Source: Actinomycetes bacterium (lineage in GTDB: Bacteria > Planctomycetota > Phycisphaerae > JAACET01). From it: a DNA stretch of 64,000 nt. Of this stretch, positions 51,176 through 59,613 are shown one piece after another. The stretch spans positions 187,170 to 251,169 of the forward strand of contig JAUXAG010000001.1 of NCBI GenBank assembly GCA_030614915.1, read 5' to 3'. The position numbers were made by a program, and so were the translations under genes. The notes below the pieces were generated by a model that saw only the letters and a list, made by a program, of their open reading frames with translations, ran no database searches and was not told where the DNA came from. The first letter of the stretch is position 1, and each line of letters begins with the position of its first letter.

Positions 51176-51268
51176 CTAGTCCGATCGGCCGCAGCCGAAG
51201 AGCCCGCAAAGCAAAAAAACCAAGAAGATCTTGGCCAATGGACCGGTTGTAAAATGTCCTGCGTTCAT
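51176..51268 (-). CDS. Possible 30-aa membrane peptide
   Basis: ATG 51268 gives a short basic start, one hydrophobic helix (LAKIFLVFLLCGLFGC) and the end GRSD. It sits 62 bp after the aldo/keto reductase stop on the same strand. An upstream in-frame ATG at 51328 gives 50 residues. No strong ribosome site; could be chance. Confidence 0.3.
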   Translation of the reverse strand: MNAGHFTTGPLAKIFLVFLLCGLFGCGRSD

Positions 51269-51330
51269 GATCTCATTCTGCCTGTATTTGGGCAACATAT
51301 TTTTCCGGGGACTCGCTGAAACGCTCATGG

Positions 51331-52305
51331 TTAGGACTTGGCCTCCTCCGTGCGGTCGGTGGCTATAGGGACCGGGGCGGTCAGGGCAGAGATTTGCTGC
51401 CATTGTTCGGGGGGCATCTGGTAGTCGGCGCCGGCCAGGGAGTCCTCGAGCTGTTCGAGGTTGCGGGCCCCGATGATCGGGGCGGTGACGGCTGGATTGG
51501 CCTTGACCCAAGCTACAGCCAAAGTAGCCGGTTTGACGCCGAGCTTCTGGGCATAAGCGGTGAAGTCCTCGGCCAGCTTGTAGAGCCAATCGGCACCGTA
51601 GCGGGCAGCGTATATCTTGCTGGCGTTCAGCCGGCCCTTCTTATCCCGCCGAGTGGTGGAATACTTGCCGGTCAGTAGCCCGGCGCCCAAGGGGCTGTAG
51701 GGGATGACCGCCAAGTTCTCATCGCGAGCCAGGGGCAGGATTTCAATCTCTGCGGTGCGCTTAGCCAAACTGTACATCGGTTGGAGCACCTGTATCGGGG
51801 CCAGGCCGAGGGTGCGGCTGATACCCAGGGCTTTGGCTGTCTGCCAAGCCGAGAAGTTGCTTACACCAACGCACAAGACCTTCCCCTGCCGAACCAGGTC
51901 GTCCATCGCCCGCAGCGTTTGCTCTATGGGTGTTTCAGCATCGAAGATGTGACAGAAGTACACATCTAGCCGATCGGTGCCCAGACGCCGCAGCGAATCC
52001 TCAACGGCGAGCATGATGTTGTGTCTGGATAAGCCGCGGCCATTGGGGTCGTCGCCGGTTGACACACCCACCTTGCTGGTGATCACAAGCTCGTCGCGAC
52101 AGTCCTTGATGAGCCGGCCGAGGATTTTTTCGGCCAGGCCCTGGGAGTAAATGTTGGCACAGTCGAAAAAATTGATCCCGGCCTCGCGGCAGCGGGCGAA
52201 CATGGCCGCGGAGGTAGACTCATCGGCGTCGCCTCCAAAACTCATGGTTCCAAAGCAAAGCTTCGAAACCTGCACCCCCGTCCGACCAAGCGTGGTGTAC
52301 TGCAT
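51331..52305 (-). CDS. Cytoplasmic aldo/keto reductase
   Basis: 324 residues, GGCAGGAG before ATG 52305. NAD(P)H-dependent AKR with the full tetrad: FFDCANIYSQG (Asp, Tyr), ITSKVG (Lys) and YFCHIFD (His). The start GRTGVQVSKLCFGTMSFGG and the closing PIIGARNLEQLEDSL are standard. Substrate not known. It lies 5 bp after the stop... of no gene on its own strand upstream except the 723-aa secreted protein, which ends 5 bp before this start region, so the two are likely co-transcribed. Confidence 0.94.
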   Translation of the reverse strand: MQYTTLGRTGVQVSKLCFGTMSFGGDADESTSAAMFARCREAGINFFDCANIYSQGLAEKILGRLIKDCRDELVITSKVGVSTGDDPNGRGLSRHNIMLAVEDSLRRLGTDRLDVYFCHIFDAETPIEQTLRAMDDLVRQGKVLCVGVSNFSAWQTAKALGISRTLGLAPIQVLQPMYSLAKRTAEIEILPLARDENLAVIPYSPLGAGLLTGKYSTTRRDKKGRLNASKIYAARYGADWLYKLAEDFTAYAQKLGVKPATLAVAWVKANPAVTAPIIGARNLEQLEDSLAGADYQMPPEQWQQISALTAPVPIATDRTEEAKS

Positions 52306-52309
52306 TTAT

Positions 52310-54454
52310 CTACTCCTGCCAATTGAATTCAATTCCCTTGGCCTTTAGGGCCTCGACAGCCTTGGCCAACCTTTCCTGAAAATCCGCTTCGTCTACTATT
52401 TCCACACCATGGGCCCCGCCCACCACGTTCCTCCTGCCGTTGTGATTGGCCTTGCTTTCAAAGAGAACCAGCAGATTTCCGTCAACATCATCCGGGCCGG
52501 GCCAGGGCAGCAGAACATAGTGATTGTCTTTTTCCGGATCACCGCCAACACTCGGACAGATAAAGAGTTCGCCCGGAGTGTAGTCTTCCTCAATCAAGAC
52601 CTCGCTCCATCGCCCGGCATCCGGATATTTGCCCTTGTGGCTGTTTGCGTACAAATACAAGGCGGTGTCCAAGCCTTTCACACGCGTGGCACATACTGCT
52701 GCGTTGGCTTGGCCTGTGGCTCGCCGAACGGCCGGAACAAGTATAGCTACCATGTAGGCAGCAGCAGACAAATCCTCGTCAACTCGTAAGGTATTCGGCT
52801 CAACCGAATAGCTTGCAGAAACCAGTGACATCTCTGCTAGATTCACCTCCTGCAAAATAGCTCCCAAGCTGGGCCGAAAATTTTTCACCATGCTGAATAT
52901 ACTCCCGAAATCAAGGTAAATCTCGGCAATTCTATTGGAGGGCATAGTGGCCCGCGCCTTGGCCATCTTTGGATAATCAGCCAGGCTCGAACCATGACCG
53001 TTAGCCACATTGATAACCCGCTCAGCCCGCTCGAATCCCCCGCCGACGATAAGCAGCACCTGAGCATCCGTCGGTGCAGCTATGCGGATGCTCATATCCG
53101 GACCGATGACCATGGGCAAGACCCGCATTACCTGCATGGCTTCGTTGGCAGGTGGATTATCCTGCCCAGTGTCGGCAAGTCTTATGGCGATGGTGTCGAT
53201 GCCCACGCCGGCATAGCTCTCGGCAGCGTCGGTATAGATGAGCTGCACGCCAGTGTCCTTGATCAGCGCGGAGACGGATCCACTTTGACAGGCTGTTTTT
53301 ATTTGCTGCTTGAACGCAGCAGCATCGGCGACATCGAAGCGGGCAACGAAGTTTAGCATTCCCGTGGCTGGGCTGCCCATACCGGCCGAAAAAGCCAGGC
53401 CCGAAAGCTGCCGGTAAGTAGCTTTGATATCTGATATCAGTTTCTCAGTAGATTCCTCGCCTAGCTTTTCCGCCAAGCTCGGATAAGTCACAGCTCTGGC
53501 CAAAAGACCGTCACTAATGACGTCGAGTTGGGCCGGGGAGATTCTCAGGGCCCCGGCCAGAATAAACGCTCCGGAGGGTATGGACTTATAGCTCGGCTCG
53601 GGCTGTCCTATCTGAGCGTTGATAAGCTCCGCCGCCGGCGAATCAGCTTCGAAAATTGCTCTTGCGTTATAGAAGATACCTTTATCGCTTACTTCCACGA
53701 TGTAGATGAACTTGTCCAGTTGTTCAACAAAGGATTGGCTCAAATCTAACGAAAATAATCCCATATCCCTTTCTATGATCTGCTTAGAATCGGCCAGCTC
53801 AGACTCTTGATCCACTTCACCTCGCACTTCAGAGCGAGTTTCATTCAATCCCTGAATTAACGACGGTCTTATTCGCTGAAAGTCGGCTAACAGCACGATT
53901 TTGCCTTGCTCGTAGGCTTGGCGAACTTCGGGCAAGACTTCAAACGATCCCTGGCCATTTGCCAGCTCCGCCGCCATGTCAGGCTCAAAGGCCACCACCA
54001 CAAACTCGCCCTTCACTGCCAGGTATATGTATTCAACCGTTTTGTCCTGGGTTGCGACCATTACCACACCCTCGGGCAATTCGCCCCCCATCGGGGCATT
54101 GTCTTTATGGCTCTGCAGGACCGCGCCCGCATCGGCGGCACTAATCAGAAAAGCTATGGGCATTTCACTTTCGGGAAACTTCTGGCAATCCGGCATGACA
54201 ACAGCTGCCGGGCCGGTGAAATCTACATCGCCGAGCACTTGGCGAATCGGGGCAAGGGGGTCTTTGAAATCCTCTTCCTCGGCCAGAACGGGCACCAATA
54301 GTTTGATCTGATCCACAATGCCCTGGGGGCTTTTGACGGCCACAAAACCGTAGGCATCTGCTGGAACAGACGACAAAACGTCCGCCTGACCCAGAGCAAC
54401 CGTGCAGGCAAGCAGCAAACAAGACGCAGGCAGGATTGTCAGTCGAATTTTCAT
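52310..54454 (-). CDS. Large secreted protein with C-terminal H-X9-DG-like domain
   Basis: About 714 residues from ATG 54454 (AGGAGG 7 nt upstream). Signal peptide (ILPASCLLLACTVALGQA). Residues 25-570 are a long alpha/beta region resembling the DUF3352-type proteins of planctomycetes (VPADAYGFVAVKSPQGIVDQ, several strand-helix repeats). The last 130 residues resemble the C-terminal part of planctomycete pseudopilin-like proteins: VKGLDTALYLYANSHKGKYPD, GELFICPSVG, YVLLPWPG, VVGGAHGVEIV. There is no N-terminal prepilin methylation motif, so it is not a pilin itself. Probably a periplasmic or surface protein. Confidence 0.8.
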   Translation of the reverse strand: MKIRLTILPASCLLLACTVALGQADVLSSVPADAYGFVAVKSPQGIVDQIKLLVPVLAEEEDFKDPLAPIRQVLGDVDFTGPAAVVMPDCQKFPESEMPIAFLISAADAGAVLQSHKDNAPMGGELPEGVVMVATQDKTVEYIYLAVKGEFVVVAFEPDMAAELANGQGSFEVLPEVRQAYEQGKIVLLADFQRIRPSLIQGLNETRSEVRGEVDQESELADSKQIIERDMGLFSLDLSQSFVEQLDKFIYIVEVSDKGIFYNARAIFEADSPAAELINAQIGQPEPSYKSIPSGAFILAGALRISPAQLDVISDGLLARAVTYPSLAEKLGEESTEKLISDIKATYRQLSGLAFSAGMGSPATGMLNFVARFDVADAAAFKQQIKTACQSGSVSALIKDTGVQLIYTDAAESYAGVGIDTIAIRLADTGQDNPPANEAMQVMRVLPMVIGPDMSIRIAAPTDAQVLLIVGGGFERAERVINVANGHGSSLADYPKMAKARATMPSNRIAEIYLDFGSIFSMVKNFRPSLGAILQEVNLAEMSLVSASYSVEPNTLRVDEDLSAAAYMVAILVPAVRRATGQANAAVCATRVKGLDTALYLYANSHKGKYPDAGRWSEVLIEEDYTPGELFICPSVGGDPEKDNHYVLLPWPGPDDVDGNLLVLFESKANHNGRRNVVGGAHGVEIVDEADFQERLAKAVEALKAKGIEFNWQE

Positions 54455-54777
54455 GGTTCCCTCCTGAATGGAAACGTTCACAAACGATTAGCCCTGCACA
54501 TACGGCAGAAATATCCGCCGCTGGTCGGTAATATCATACCCGAATCCGGCGGCGGATGTAATCCCCTGCTCGGGGCGGGGTATTAGAAGCCCCCCCCAGG
54601 ACGCTCGTGCTTCGCAGCGCTTCGCAGAGTAGTACAGCCTGGGGGCGTTAGAAGTGAAGAAACCGGCGGATGGTTCTTGCTTTTGTAGATGTTTTAGTCT
54701 ACCTAATTACTGCTGCTATGTTTGGCTATGTCGGCGGCGGGCGGTCCTGTCCGGAGGGGCGAAGAACCGGAGACGCT
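54455..54777. other. Divergent intergenic region with GC hairpin element
   Basis: Promoter region for the secreted protein (minus) and the second glycosyltransferase (plus). Contains the 60-bp repeat at 54590-54649. From 54670 the frame of the glycosyltransferase is already open from an ATG, and could be an alternative start. Confidence 0.5.
54590..54649 (+). repeat. 60-bp GC hairpin repeat, copy 1
   Basis: CCCCCCCCAGG ... CCTGGGGGCG stem around ACGCTCGTGCTTCGCAGCGC..., identical over 60 bp to 62342-62401. Confidence 0.9.
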
Positions 54778-55965
54778 GTGATAATCGTATGGATAATATT
54801 CGGGCTGGGATTGGCCCTGCGCCTGTGGCTGTTGTATTGCGGCTATCGGCTGGGGCAGTTCGTCAAGGCTCAACTTCGCCAACCACTGCCGGACTCAAGT
54901 ATGGCAGTAACTCTGATCGCCCCGTGTAAAGGTATTGATCCGGGTTTCGAGGAGAATGTTACTGCCGTACTCTCTCAGCAATACCGCGGTTTCTGGGAGG
55001 TCATTTTCGTGGTCGAAAGCGAAGATGACCCAGCCTATGCGGTTCTGAACAGGATCATTAAAGCCAACTCGCCGGGCCGAGCTTGCATCCGGGTGGCTGG
55101 GGTGACTGAGAACTGCAGCCAGAAGATCCACAACATGCTGGCCGGCGTGGCTGAGGCAGATACACGAAGCGAAGTGTTCGCCTTCGTGGACTCGGACGTG
55201 CGTCCGGGCCCGGATTGGCTGGCTCATTTGACCGCACCGCTAGGGCGATTCGAATATCCAGCCAGTACCGGCTATCGGTGGTATGTCCCCGTGCAAGGCG
55301 GCTGGGCGAGCGCCACGCGGGCGGCATGGAATGCCTTGGTCTCGACGGTGGGTGATCCCAGTTGGCGGGCCTACGTTTGGGGAGGCTCCTTTGCTCTACG
55401 TCGCCAGGCTTACACGCGAATGGGCATGGGTCGGCTGTGGCGCAATGCCCTGTCCGAAGATATGCTCCTGACCAGAGAAGTGTACCGGACGGGAAGGAAA
55501 GTAGCCTTCGTGAGCCAATGTATGATCCCCAGCCATGAGGATTGCAGCTGGGGGGAGGGCTTCGATTTCATGTGCCGCCAGAGCCTGGTGGCCAGGGTCT
55601 ACGCAGCACAGATGTGGTTGGTGGGATGGGCGCTGTGTCTGGTTTACCTTGTGCCGCTGATTGTGATCGCAGGGGCGGCGATGTGGGGACTGCTGGCCGC
55701 TGAGCCGGGCAGCTATCTTGTCCTGGGGGCTGGGGGACTACTGTTTGGCCTGGACCTGACCGTGGGAGCTCAGCGTCGCAAAACGGCAAAACAAATCCTT
55801 CCCGATTGCGATTTCAGCAAGACCCGATGGATGGATACCTTTGGACAGGTTTGGGTGGTGGTGGCAGCCCTGTGGGCCTTGATATGCTCGTGGCGTTCTC
55901 GTAGAATGCTCTGGCGAGGACGAGTGTACACACTGATAAGTCCTCAGGAGACTCTGGTGGAATAG
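54778..55965 (+). CDS. Second membrane glycosyltransferase, ceramide-glucosyltransferase-like
   Basis: About 395 residues from GTG 54778, which has GGAG 5 nt upstream and puts one helix (IIVWIIFGLGLALRLWLLY) before the catalytic domain as in the paralogue at 45320. ATG 54670 would add 36 residues with another helix. Motifs: LIAPCKGIDPGFEENV, FVVESEDDPAYAVL, AFVDSDVRPGPDWL, TGYRWYVPVQGG, WGGSFALRRQAY, LSEDMLLTREV and CRQSLVARV. Ends with three helices and RMLWRGRVYTLIS, as in the first copy. Lipid glycosylation is likely; acceptor unknown. Confidence 0.87.
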   Translation: MIIVWIIFGLGLALRLWLLYCGYRLGQFVKAQLRQPLPDSSMAVTLIAPCKGIDPGFEENVTAVLSQQYRGFWEVIFVVESEDDPAYAVLNRIIKANSPGRACIRVAGVTENCSQKIHNMLAGVAEADTRSEVFAFVDSDVRPGPDWLAHLTAPLGRFEYPASTGYRWYVPVQGGWASATRAAWNALVSTVGDPSWRAYVWGGSFALRRQAYTRMGMGRLWRNALSEDMLLTREVYRTGRKVAFVSQCMIPSHEDCSWGEGFDFMCRQSLVARVYAAQMWLVGWALCLVYLVPLIVIAGAAMWGLLAAEPGSYLVLGAGGLLFGLDLTVGAQRRKTAKQILPDCDFSKTRWMDTFGQVWVVVAALWALICSWRSRRMLWRGRVYTLISPQETLVE

Positions 55966-56026
55966 AACGAGTCGCGCAAACCGGCAAGAAATAGATATGG
56001 GGCCCCATGGAAAGGGACTCGAAGTT

Positions 56027-57055
56027 ATGATGCAGATGAGCCTAATCATTTTTCTGGTCGGAATGTCGTACTCGGCCGGTCCCTATACACCCTCGCGTGC
56101 GGAAAGGCCAATAGCAAGCGCGGCCCAACAGCGTCTTCACACCAGACGTCAGCTCACCGAGCAAATCGAGCAGTGGCGGACAGAGGCCAGGCAAATCAAA
56201 CCAGAGCAGATAGAGCGAGCCTTCAAAGAAAAACCCGACGTAATAAAGCTCGAATTAATAGTTGGCTCGGATTGGACCGAAGTGTCCAAGCTGCTGAGTA
56301 AGGAGATGAGAAACCCACGGACAAGTCGGTTGGAAAAGGCCTATATCGGACGGCACTTGGTGAGCCTGCTGAGTTTGGCTCCCAAAGCGGATTTAGTCCG
56401 ACAGATGAGATTGCTGCCGCAGACTTTTGCGATTACTCCGGATACTATTCGCGACCTTCCTGAGTCGAGCCTGGAACTGCCGGCCCTGCCGAAAACGAGG
56501 GCTGATAGAGACAAATACACGAAGGTCTATTTAGACGCCATAAAGCGGGTCGAGAAAGAGGCCAGGGAGCGGAACGTCCAGGACAAGAGGATCGTACTGA
56601 TCAACAAGTCGGTAAATATATTGAGAAAGGATTTCACGAGCTTACTACTGCAAAGCGGAATCCGCCGGGGATATCAGACAGTAATCGAAAGACTGAGCCA
56701 ACAACTGAGGACCGCCGACGCCAGTTTTACCCAGACCGTCAAGGCACTGGAAGAAGCTCGGCTGGATGAGATGGACATCGGGCTGGCCAAGTTTACCCAG
56801 GCCAGGCTCAGAATTCTGGCCAGGCGTTTTTCCGGCCCGCGGCAATACATCGTCTATAGCAAGGTCGTGAAATACCAGCTCAACCGCTCGGACTTCGAAC
56901 AGGTCGAGTTGGATTTCCAGAAGAGCATAGAGGACACCCTGAGTAAGTTGACCCAGCGGATAGAAAGCCACCGCCAGCGTGAACGCTCTAAGCCGCTGGA
57001 AAGAACCCCCGGGCCGCTGGAAAGGACCCCCGGCCCGTCAGACAGGGCCCGTTAG
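56027..57055 (+). CDS. Secreted helical protein of unknown function
   Basis: About 342 residues from ATG 56027; three ATGs are close together. Signal peptide (SLIIFLVGMSYSAGP). The mature protein is almost all charged alpha helix (RRQLTEQIEQWRTEARQIKPEQIERAF; SQQLRTADASFTQTVKALEEARL), likely coiled coil. The C-terminus has a short Pro-rich direct repeat, PLERTPGPLERTPG, encoded by GC palindromic DNA (CCCCCGGGCC / GGCCCGGGGG-like). Family not recognised. Confidence 0.72.
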   Translation: MMQMSLIIFLVGMSYSAGPYTPSRAERPIASAAQQRLHTRRQLTEQIEQWRTEARQIKPEQIERAFKEKPDVIKLELIVGSDWTEVSKLLSKEMRNPRTSRLEKAYIGRHLVSLLSLAPKADLVRQMRLLPQTFAITPDTIRDLPESSLELPALPKTRADRDKYTKVYLDAIKRVEKEARERNVQDKRIVLINKSVNILRKDFTSLLLQSGIRRGYQTVIERLSQQLRTADASFTQTVKALEEARLDEMDIGLAKFTQARLRILARRFSGPRQYIVYSKVVKYQLNRSDFEQVELDFQKSIEDTLSKLTQRIESHRQRERSKPLERTPGPLERTPGPSDRAR

Positions 57056-57161
57056 CGAACTGGGTTGCTGCAAAAAAAGTCCTGGAAGATTCGCTTACTT
57101 TCGGTTATCGATATATTGACACTTCTTCACTCGGAGGACTCATTTTTAGCAGGAGGCTATC

Positions 57162-57479
57162 ATGGCAGAAATCAACCAACCGCCGACGGCGCCGACAGTG
57201 GCTCAGCCACCAGCCCAAGGAGCACTCAAACCACACCGTGGAGGAGTGGTTTTGACCCTGGGAATACTTGGTCTCGTCCTATGTGTCATTTGCGGGATCA
57301 TTGCCTGGGTCATGGGAAAGAATGACCTGAGGGAAATAGACGCAGGGACCATGGACCCAGCCGGACGGGGATTGACCAATGCGGGCAAGATCTGTGGAAT
57401 GATCAGTGTTATCCTTGCTTGTGCAGGGTTTGCCATCTGGCTGCTGGTCGTGATCATTGCTGCAGTGGCCGCAGCCTAA
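57162..57479 (+). CDS. DUF4190-like small membrane protein, copy 1
   Basis: 105 residues, AGGAGG before ATG 57162. Pro-rich start (QPPTAPTVAQPPAQG), then two helices: GGVVLTLGILGLVLCVICGIIAWVMGKNDL and GMISVILACAGFAIWLLVVII. The G-x-LGILGLVLCxICGIIAWVMGKNDLxxIDAGxMDPxGRGLTxAGKICG core is the DUF4190 type. A tandem homologue follows; both probably sit in the inner membrane. Function unknown. Confidence 0.85.
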   Translation: MAEINQPPTAPTVAQPPAQGALKPHRGGVVLTLGILGLVLCVICGIIAWVMGKNDLREIDAGTMDPAGRGLTNAGKICGMISVILACAGFAIWLLVVIIAAVAAA

Positions 57480-57517
57480 CCGGCAAAAAGTCTTACTCTG
57501 CTGGATGGGAATTCACA

Positions 57518-57853
57518 ATGACAGAACTAAATCAGCCGCCGCCTGCGCCGACAGCGCTTTTAAGCCCAGGACAGCAATTACTAAAATGCCATCGCGGCGG
57601 CATAATCTTGACTCTGGGTATCCTGGGCATAGTGCTCTGCTTTATCTGCGGGATCATCGCCTGGGTGATGGGCAAGAACGATATACGCCAAATGGACGCC
57701 GGAACCATGGACCCCGCGGGCAGAGATTTGACTCAGGCAGGCAAGATCTGCGGGATCATTGGTTTCGTCATGGGCTGTATAAGCGTAGGTGGGGTAATTC
57801 TATGGATCCTCTTCGCCCTGGGCGTCGCCATTTTTGCAGCCATCGTCTCGTAA
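57518..57853 (+). CDS. DUF4190-like small membrane protein, copy 2
   Basis: 111 residues from ATG 57518. About 70% of positions in the core match copy 1 (TLGILGIVLCFICGIIAWVM, AGTMDPAGRDLTQAGKICG), with a longer second helix (IIGFVMGCISVGGVILWILFALGVAIFAAI). Tandem duplication is evident. The next gene starts 5 bp downstream, so the three form one unit. Confidence 0.85.
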   Translation: MTELNQPPPAPTALLSPGQQLLKCHRGGIILTLGILGIVLCFICGIIAWVMGKNDIRQMDAGTMDPAGRDLTQAGKICGIIGFVMGCISVGGVILWILFALGVAIFAAIVS

Positions 57854-57857
57854 TCGG

Positions 57858-58268
57858 ATGAAGATTGAGCTGACTCACACTTCTCGTCGTCCTCCCTGGC
57901 CCGCTTGGGCTTTGGGCCTGGTTTTACTATGGTTAGCCCTAGGCGCCGCAGCCGTTTGGCTTGCTGCTCGTACCGGCCAGGCTGTGCAGCTTTGCTTGTT
58001 CAAGCGGCTGACCGGCACGGCGTGTCCTACGTGCGGGCTGACGCGTGGACTGTTGTCTGTTTTGCAGGGCGAGATTGCTGCAGCTTGGTTGTACAACCCG
58101 CTGCTGTTTTCGATAATAGCCATATTCTTTGGGCGAACCGTGGTGCGGGCAATTTCCGCGCGGAGCGTGCGAATGCAGTTCTCGCCCAGGGAACGAGTGA
58201 TCGGTTGGATTTTGGCTGTCGCTGTAGGTCTAGCTAACTGGGCATATGTAGCTTTGTGCCTAGGATAG
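57858..58268 (+). CDS. DUF2752 membrane protein
   Basis: 136 residues from ATG 57858. Three helices and the DUF2752 motif TGTACPTCGLTRGL near 60-73, whose Cys-Pro-x-Cys-Gly-x-Thr-Arg pattern defines the family. Function unknown; members often lie next to DUF4190-like or interferon-induced-type membrane proteins, as here. Confidence 0.9.
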   Translation: MKIELTHTSRRPPWPAWALGLVLLWLALGAAAVWLAARTGQAVQLCLFKRLTGTACPTCGLTRGLLSVLQGEIAAAWLYNPLLFSIIAIFFGRTVVRAISARSVRMQFSPRERVIGWILAVAVGLANWAYVALCLG

Positions 58269-58428
58269 AATTGGCAGTTGAGCCGGCGCTGTAGTTGGTC
58301 CTTTGGGCCAGGAAAAGCTTGCAAGTTCTGCGCGGTTGTTATAGTTTTTTTGCCCAGCAAATATTGTACTGGAGTCCTTCCTGGGAATGTGAATTCAGCC
58401 TCTTCCTCACGAGAAAACAGAGACTTCT

Positions 58429-59373
58429 ATGAGCAAATCCAAGTCAGGCAAGGCTATGGTGGCTGTCGTAGGGTCAATCAACATGGACTTGGTGGTCAAG
58501 ACGGCGGTACTTCCGGGGCCGGGCCAGACGGTGCGGGGCAGAGGCTTTAGCAGTATGCCGGGGGGCAAAGGGGCCAACCAGGCGGTGGCCGCGGCCAGGC
58601 TCGGCGCCGAGGTGCAGATGATCGGCAAGGTGGGCAGCGACGATTTCGGCGAGCACCTCTTGATGTGCTTAAACAAGAACCAAGTGGACACGTCCGGGGT
58701 GGTGGTGGCCGAAGGGGTTTCGTCCGGGTTGGCTATCGTAATGGTCGATGGTCGGGGCGAAAATTCGATCTGTATAGTGGCTGGGGCCAACGGCCAAATG
58801 CATGCGGACGACGTGCTGGCACAGGAACAAATCATCTCCGGGGCGGACGTGCTGCTCTTGCAGTTGGAGCTTCCGGTGCCGACGGTTCTGGCGGCAATCA
58901 GGCTGGCCCGCAAACACGGGGTCAAAACCATCCTGGACCCGGCCCCGGCGGCGGCAGATACCCCGCCGGAACTGCTGAAGGTGGATATTATTACGCCGAA
59001 CCACATCGAGGCCGGCATGATGGTCGGCGAGCCGATCAAGGATGTTCGCTCAGCCAAGACGGTGGCTTCAGCCCTGGTTGCTTACGGCCCGGAAGCGGTG
59101 GTGGTGACCATCGGCGAAAAGGGAGCTGTGCTGGTGGACAAATCCGATCGTATCCGGCACTTTCCGGCTCCGAAGATTCGCATCGTGGATACCACCGCTG
59201 CGGGCGATGCCTTTACCGGCGCCTTGGCCGTGGCCATTGGCCGTGATGAAAAGCTCAGCGATGCCATTCGCTATGCCAATGTCGCCGGGGCCTTGGCCTG
59301 TGTGAAGTTCGGGGCCCAGCCGGCTATGCCCACCCGCCAGGAAGTGGAAGAGTTGCTGGCACGGCAAGACTGA
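58429..59373 (+). CDS. rbsK: Ribokinase (PfkB family)
   Basis: 314 residues. Phosphorylates ribose to ribose-5-phosphate, or a related sugar. Motifs: VVGSINMDLVVKTAVLPGPGQTV, MPGGKGANQAVAAARLGAEV and the ATP/catalytic DTTAAGDAFTGALAVA with the base Asp. The Asn in IITPNHIEA and the GEKGAV loop are also standard. No transporter or RbsD nearby; downstream genes are a remnant of mntP and a URO-D-like gene. Confidence 0.94.
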   Translation: MSKSKSGKAMVAVVGSINMDLVVKTAVLPGPGQTVRGRGFSSMPGGKGANQAVAAARLGAEVQMIGKVGSDDFGEHLLMCLNKNQVDTSGVVVAEGVSSGLAIVMVDGRGENSICIVAGANGQMHADDVLAQEQIISGADVLLLQLELPVPTVLAAIRLARKHGVKTILDPAPAAADTPPELLKVDIITPNHIEAGMMVGEPIKDVRSAKTVASALVAYGPEAVVVTIGEKGAVLVDKSDRIRHFPAPKIRIVDTTAAGDAFTGALAVAIGRDEKLSDAIRYANVAGALACVKFGAQPAMPTRQEVEELLARQD

Positions 59374-59392
59374 AAACACCGGACCATATTAG

Positions 59393-59461
59393 ATCGAACT
59401 GATCGCCGGGGTGGTCCTCATCGCCATCGGTTTAAAAATACTACTCGAACATTTGTTCTGA
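59393..59461 (+). pseudogene. Remnant of MntP-type manganese exporter C-terminus
   Basis: The 69-bp frame reads IELIAGVVLIAIGLKILLEH then LF and stop, matching the final helix of MntP/YebN efflux pumps (LIGG-like, VLIxIGxKILLEH). It starts directly after an in-frame stop, has no start codon and no upstream homologous sequence, so only the end of the gene survives. Confidence 0.55.
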
Positions 59462-59517
59462 ATTGCCCACCTTAAAATGTCCCAATTATTGTCTAGACTT
59501 TGGGGAGGGGTTCAATT

Positions 59518-59613
59518 ATGATCAGGTGGTCCGTCGGCTCGCATGCAGCCCATAATGGGCAATCTGGTGTTCTTATTGGCAGGATAAAGGAGTTGTTCCC
59601 TGAAGGAGCTTAA
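59518..59613 (+). CDS. Possible 31-aa leader peptide upstream of URO-D-like gene
   Basis: ATG 59518 has GGGGAGGGG 7 nt upstream, the strongest ribosome site in this stretch. It encodes MIRWSVGSHAAHNGQ... and its stop (59611) overlaps the next gene by 14 bp, so it could couple translation of the URO-D-like gene. Could be coincidence. Confidence 0.3.
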   Translation: MIRWSVGSHAAHNGQSGVLIGRIKELFPEGA

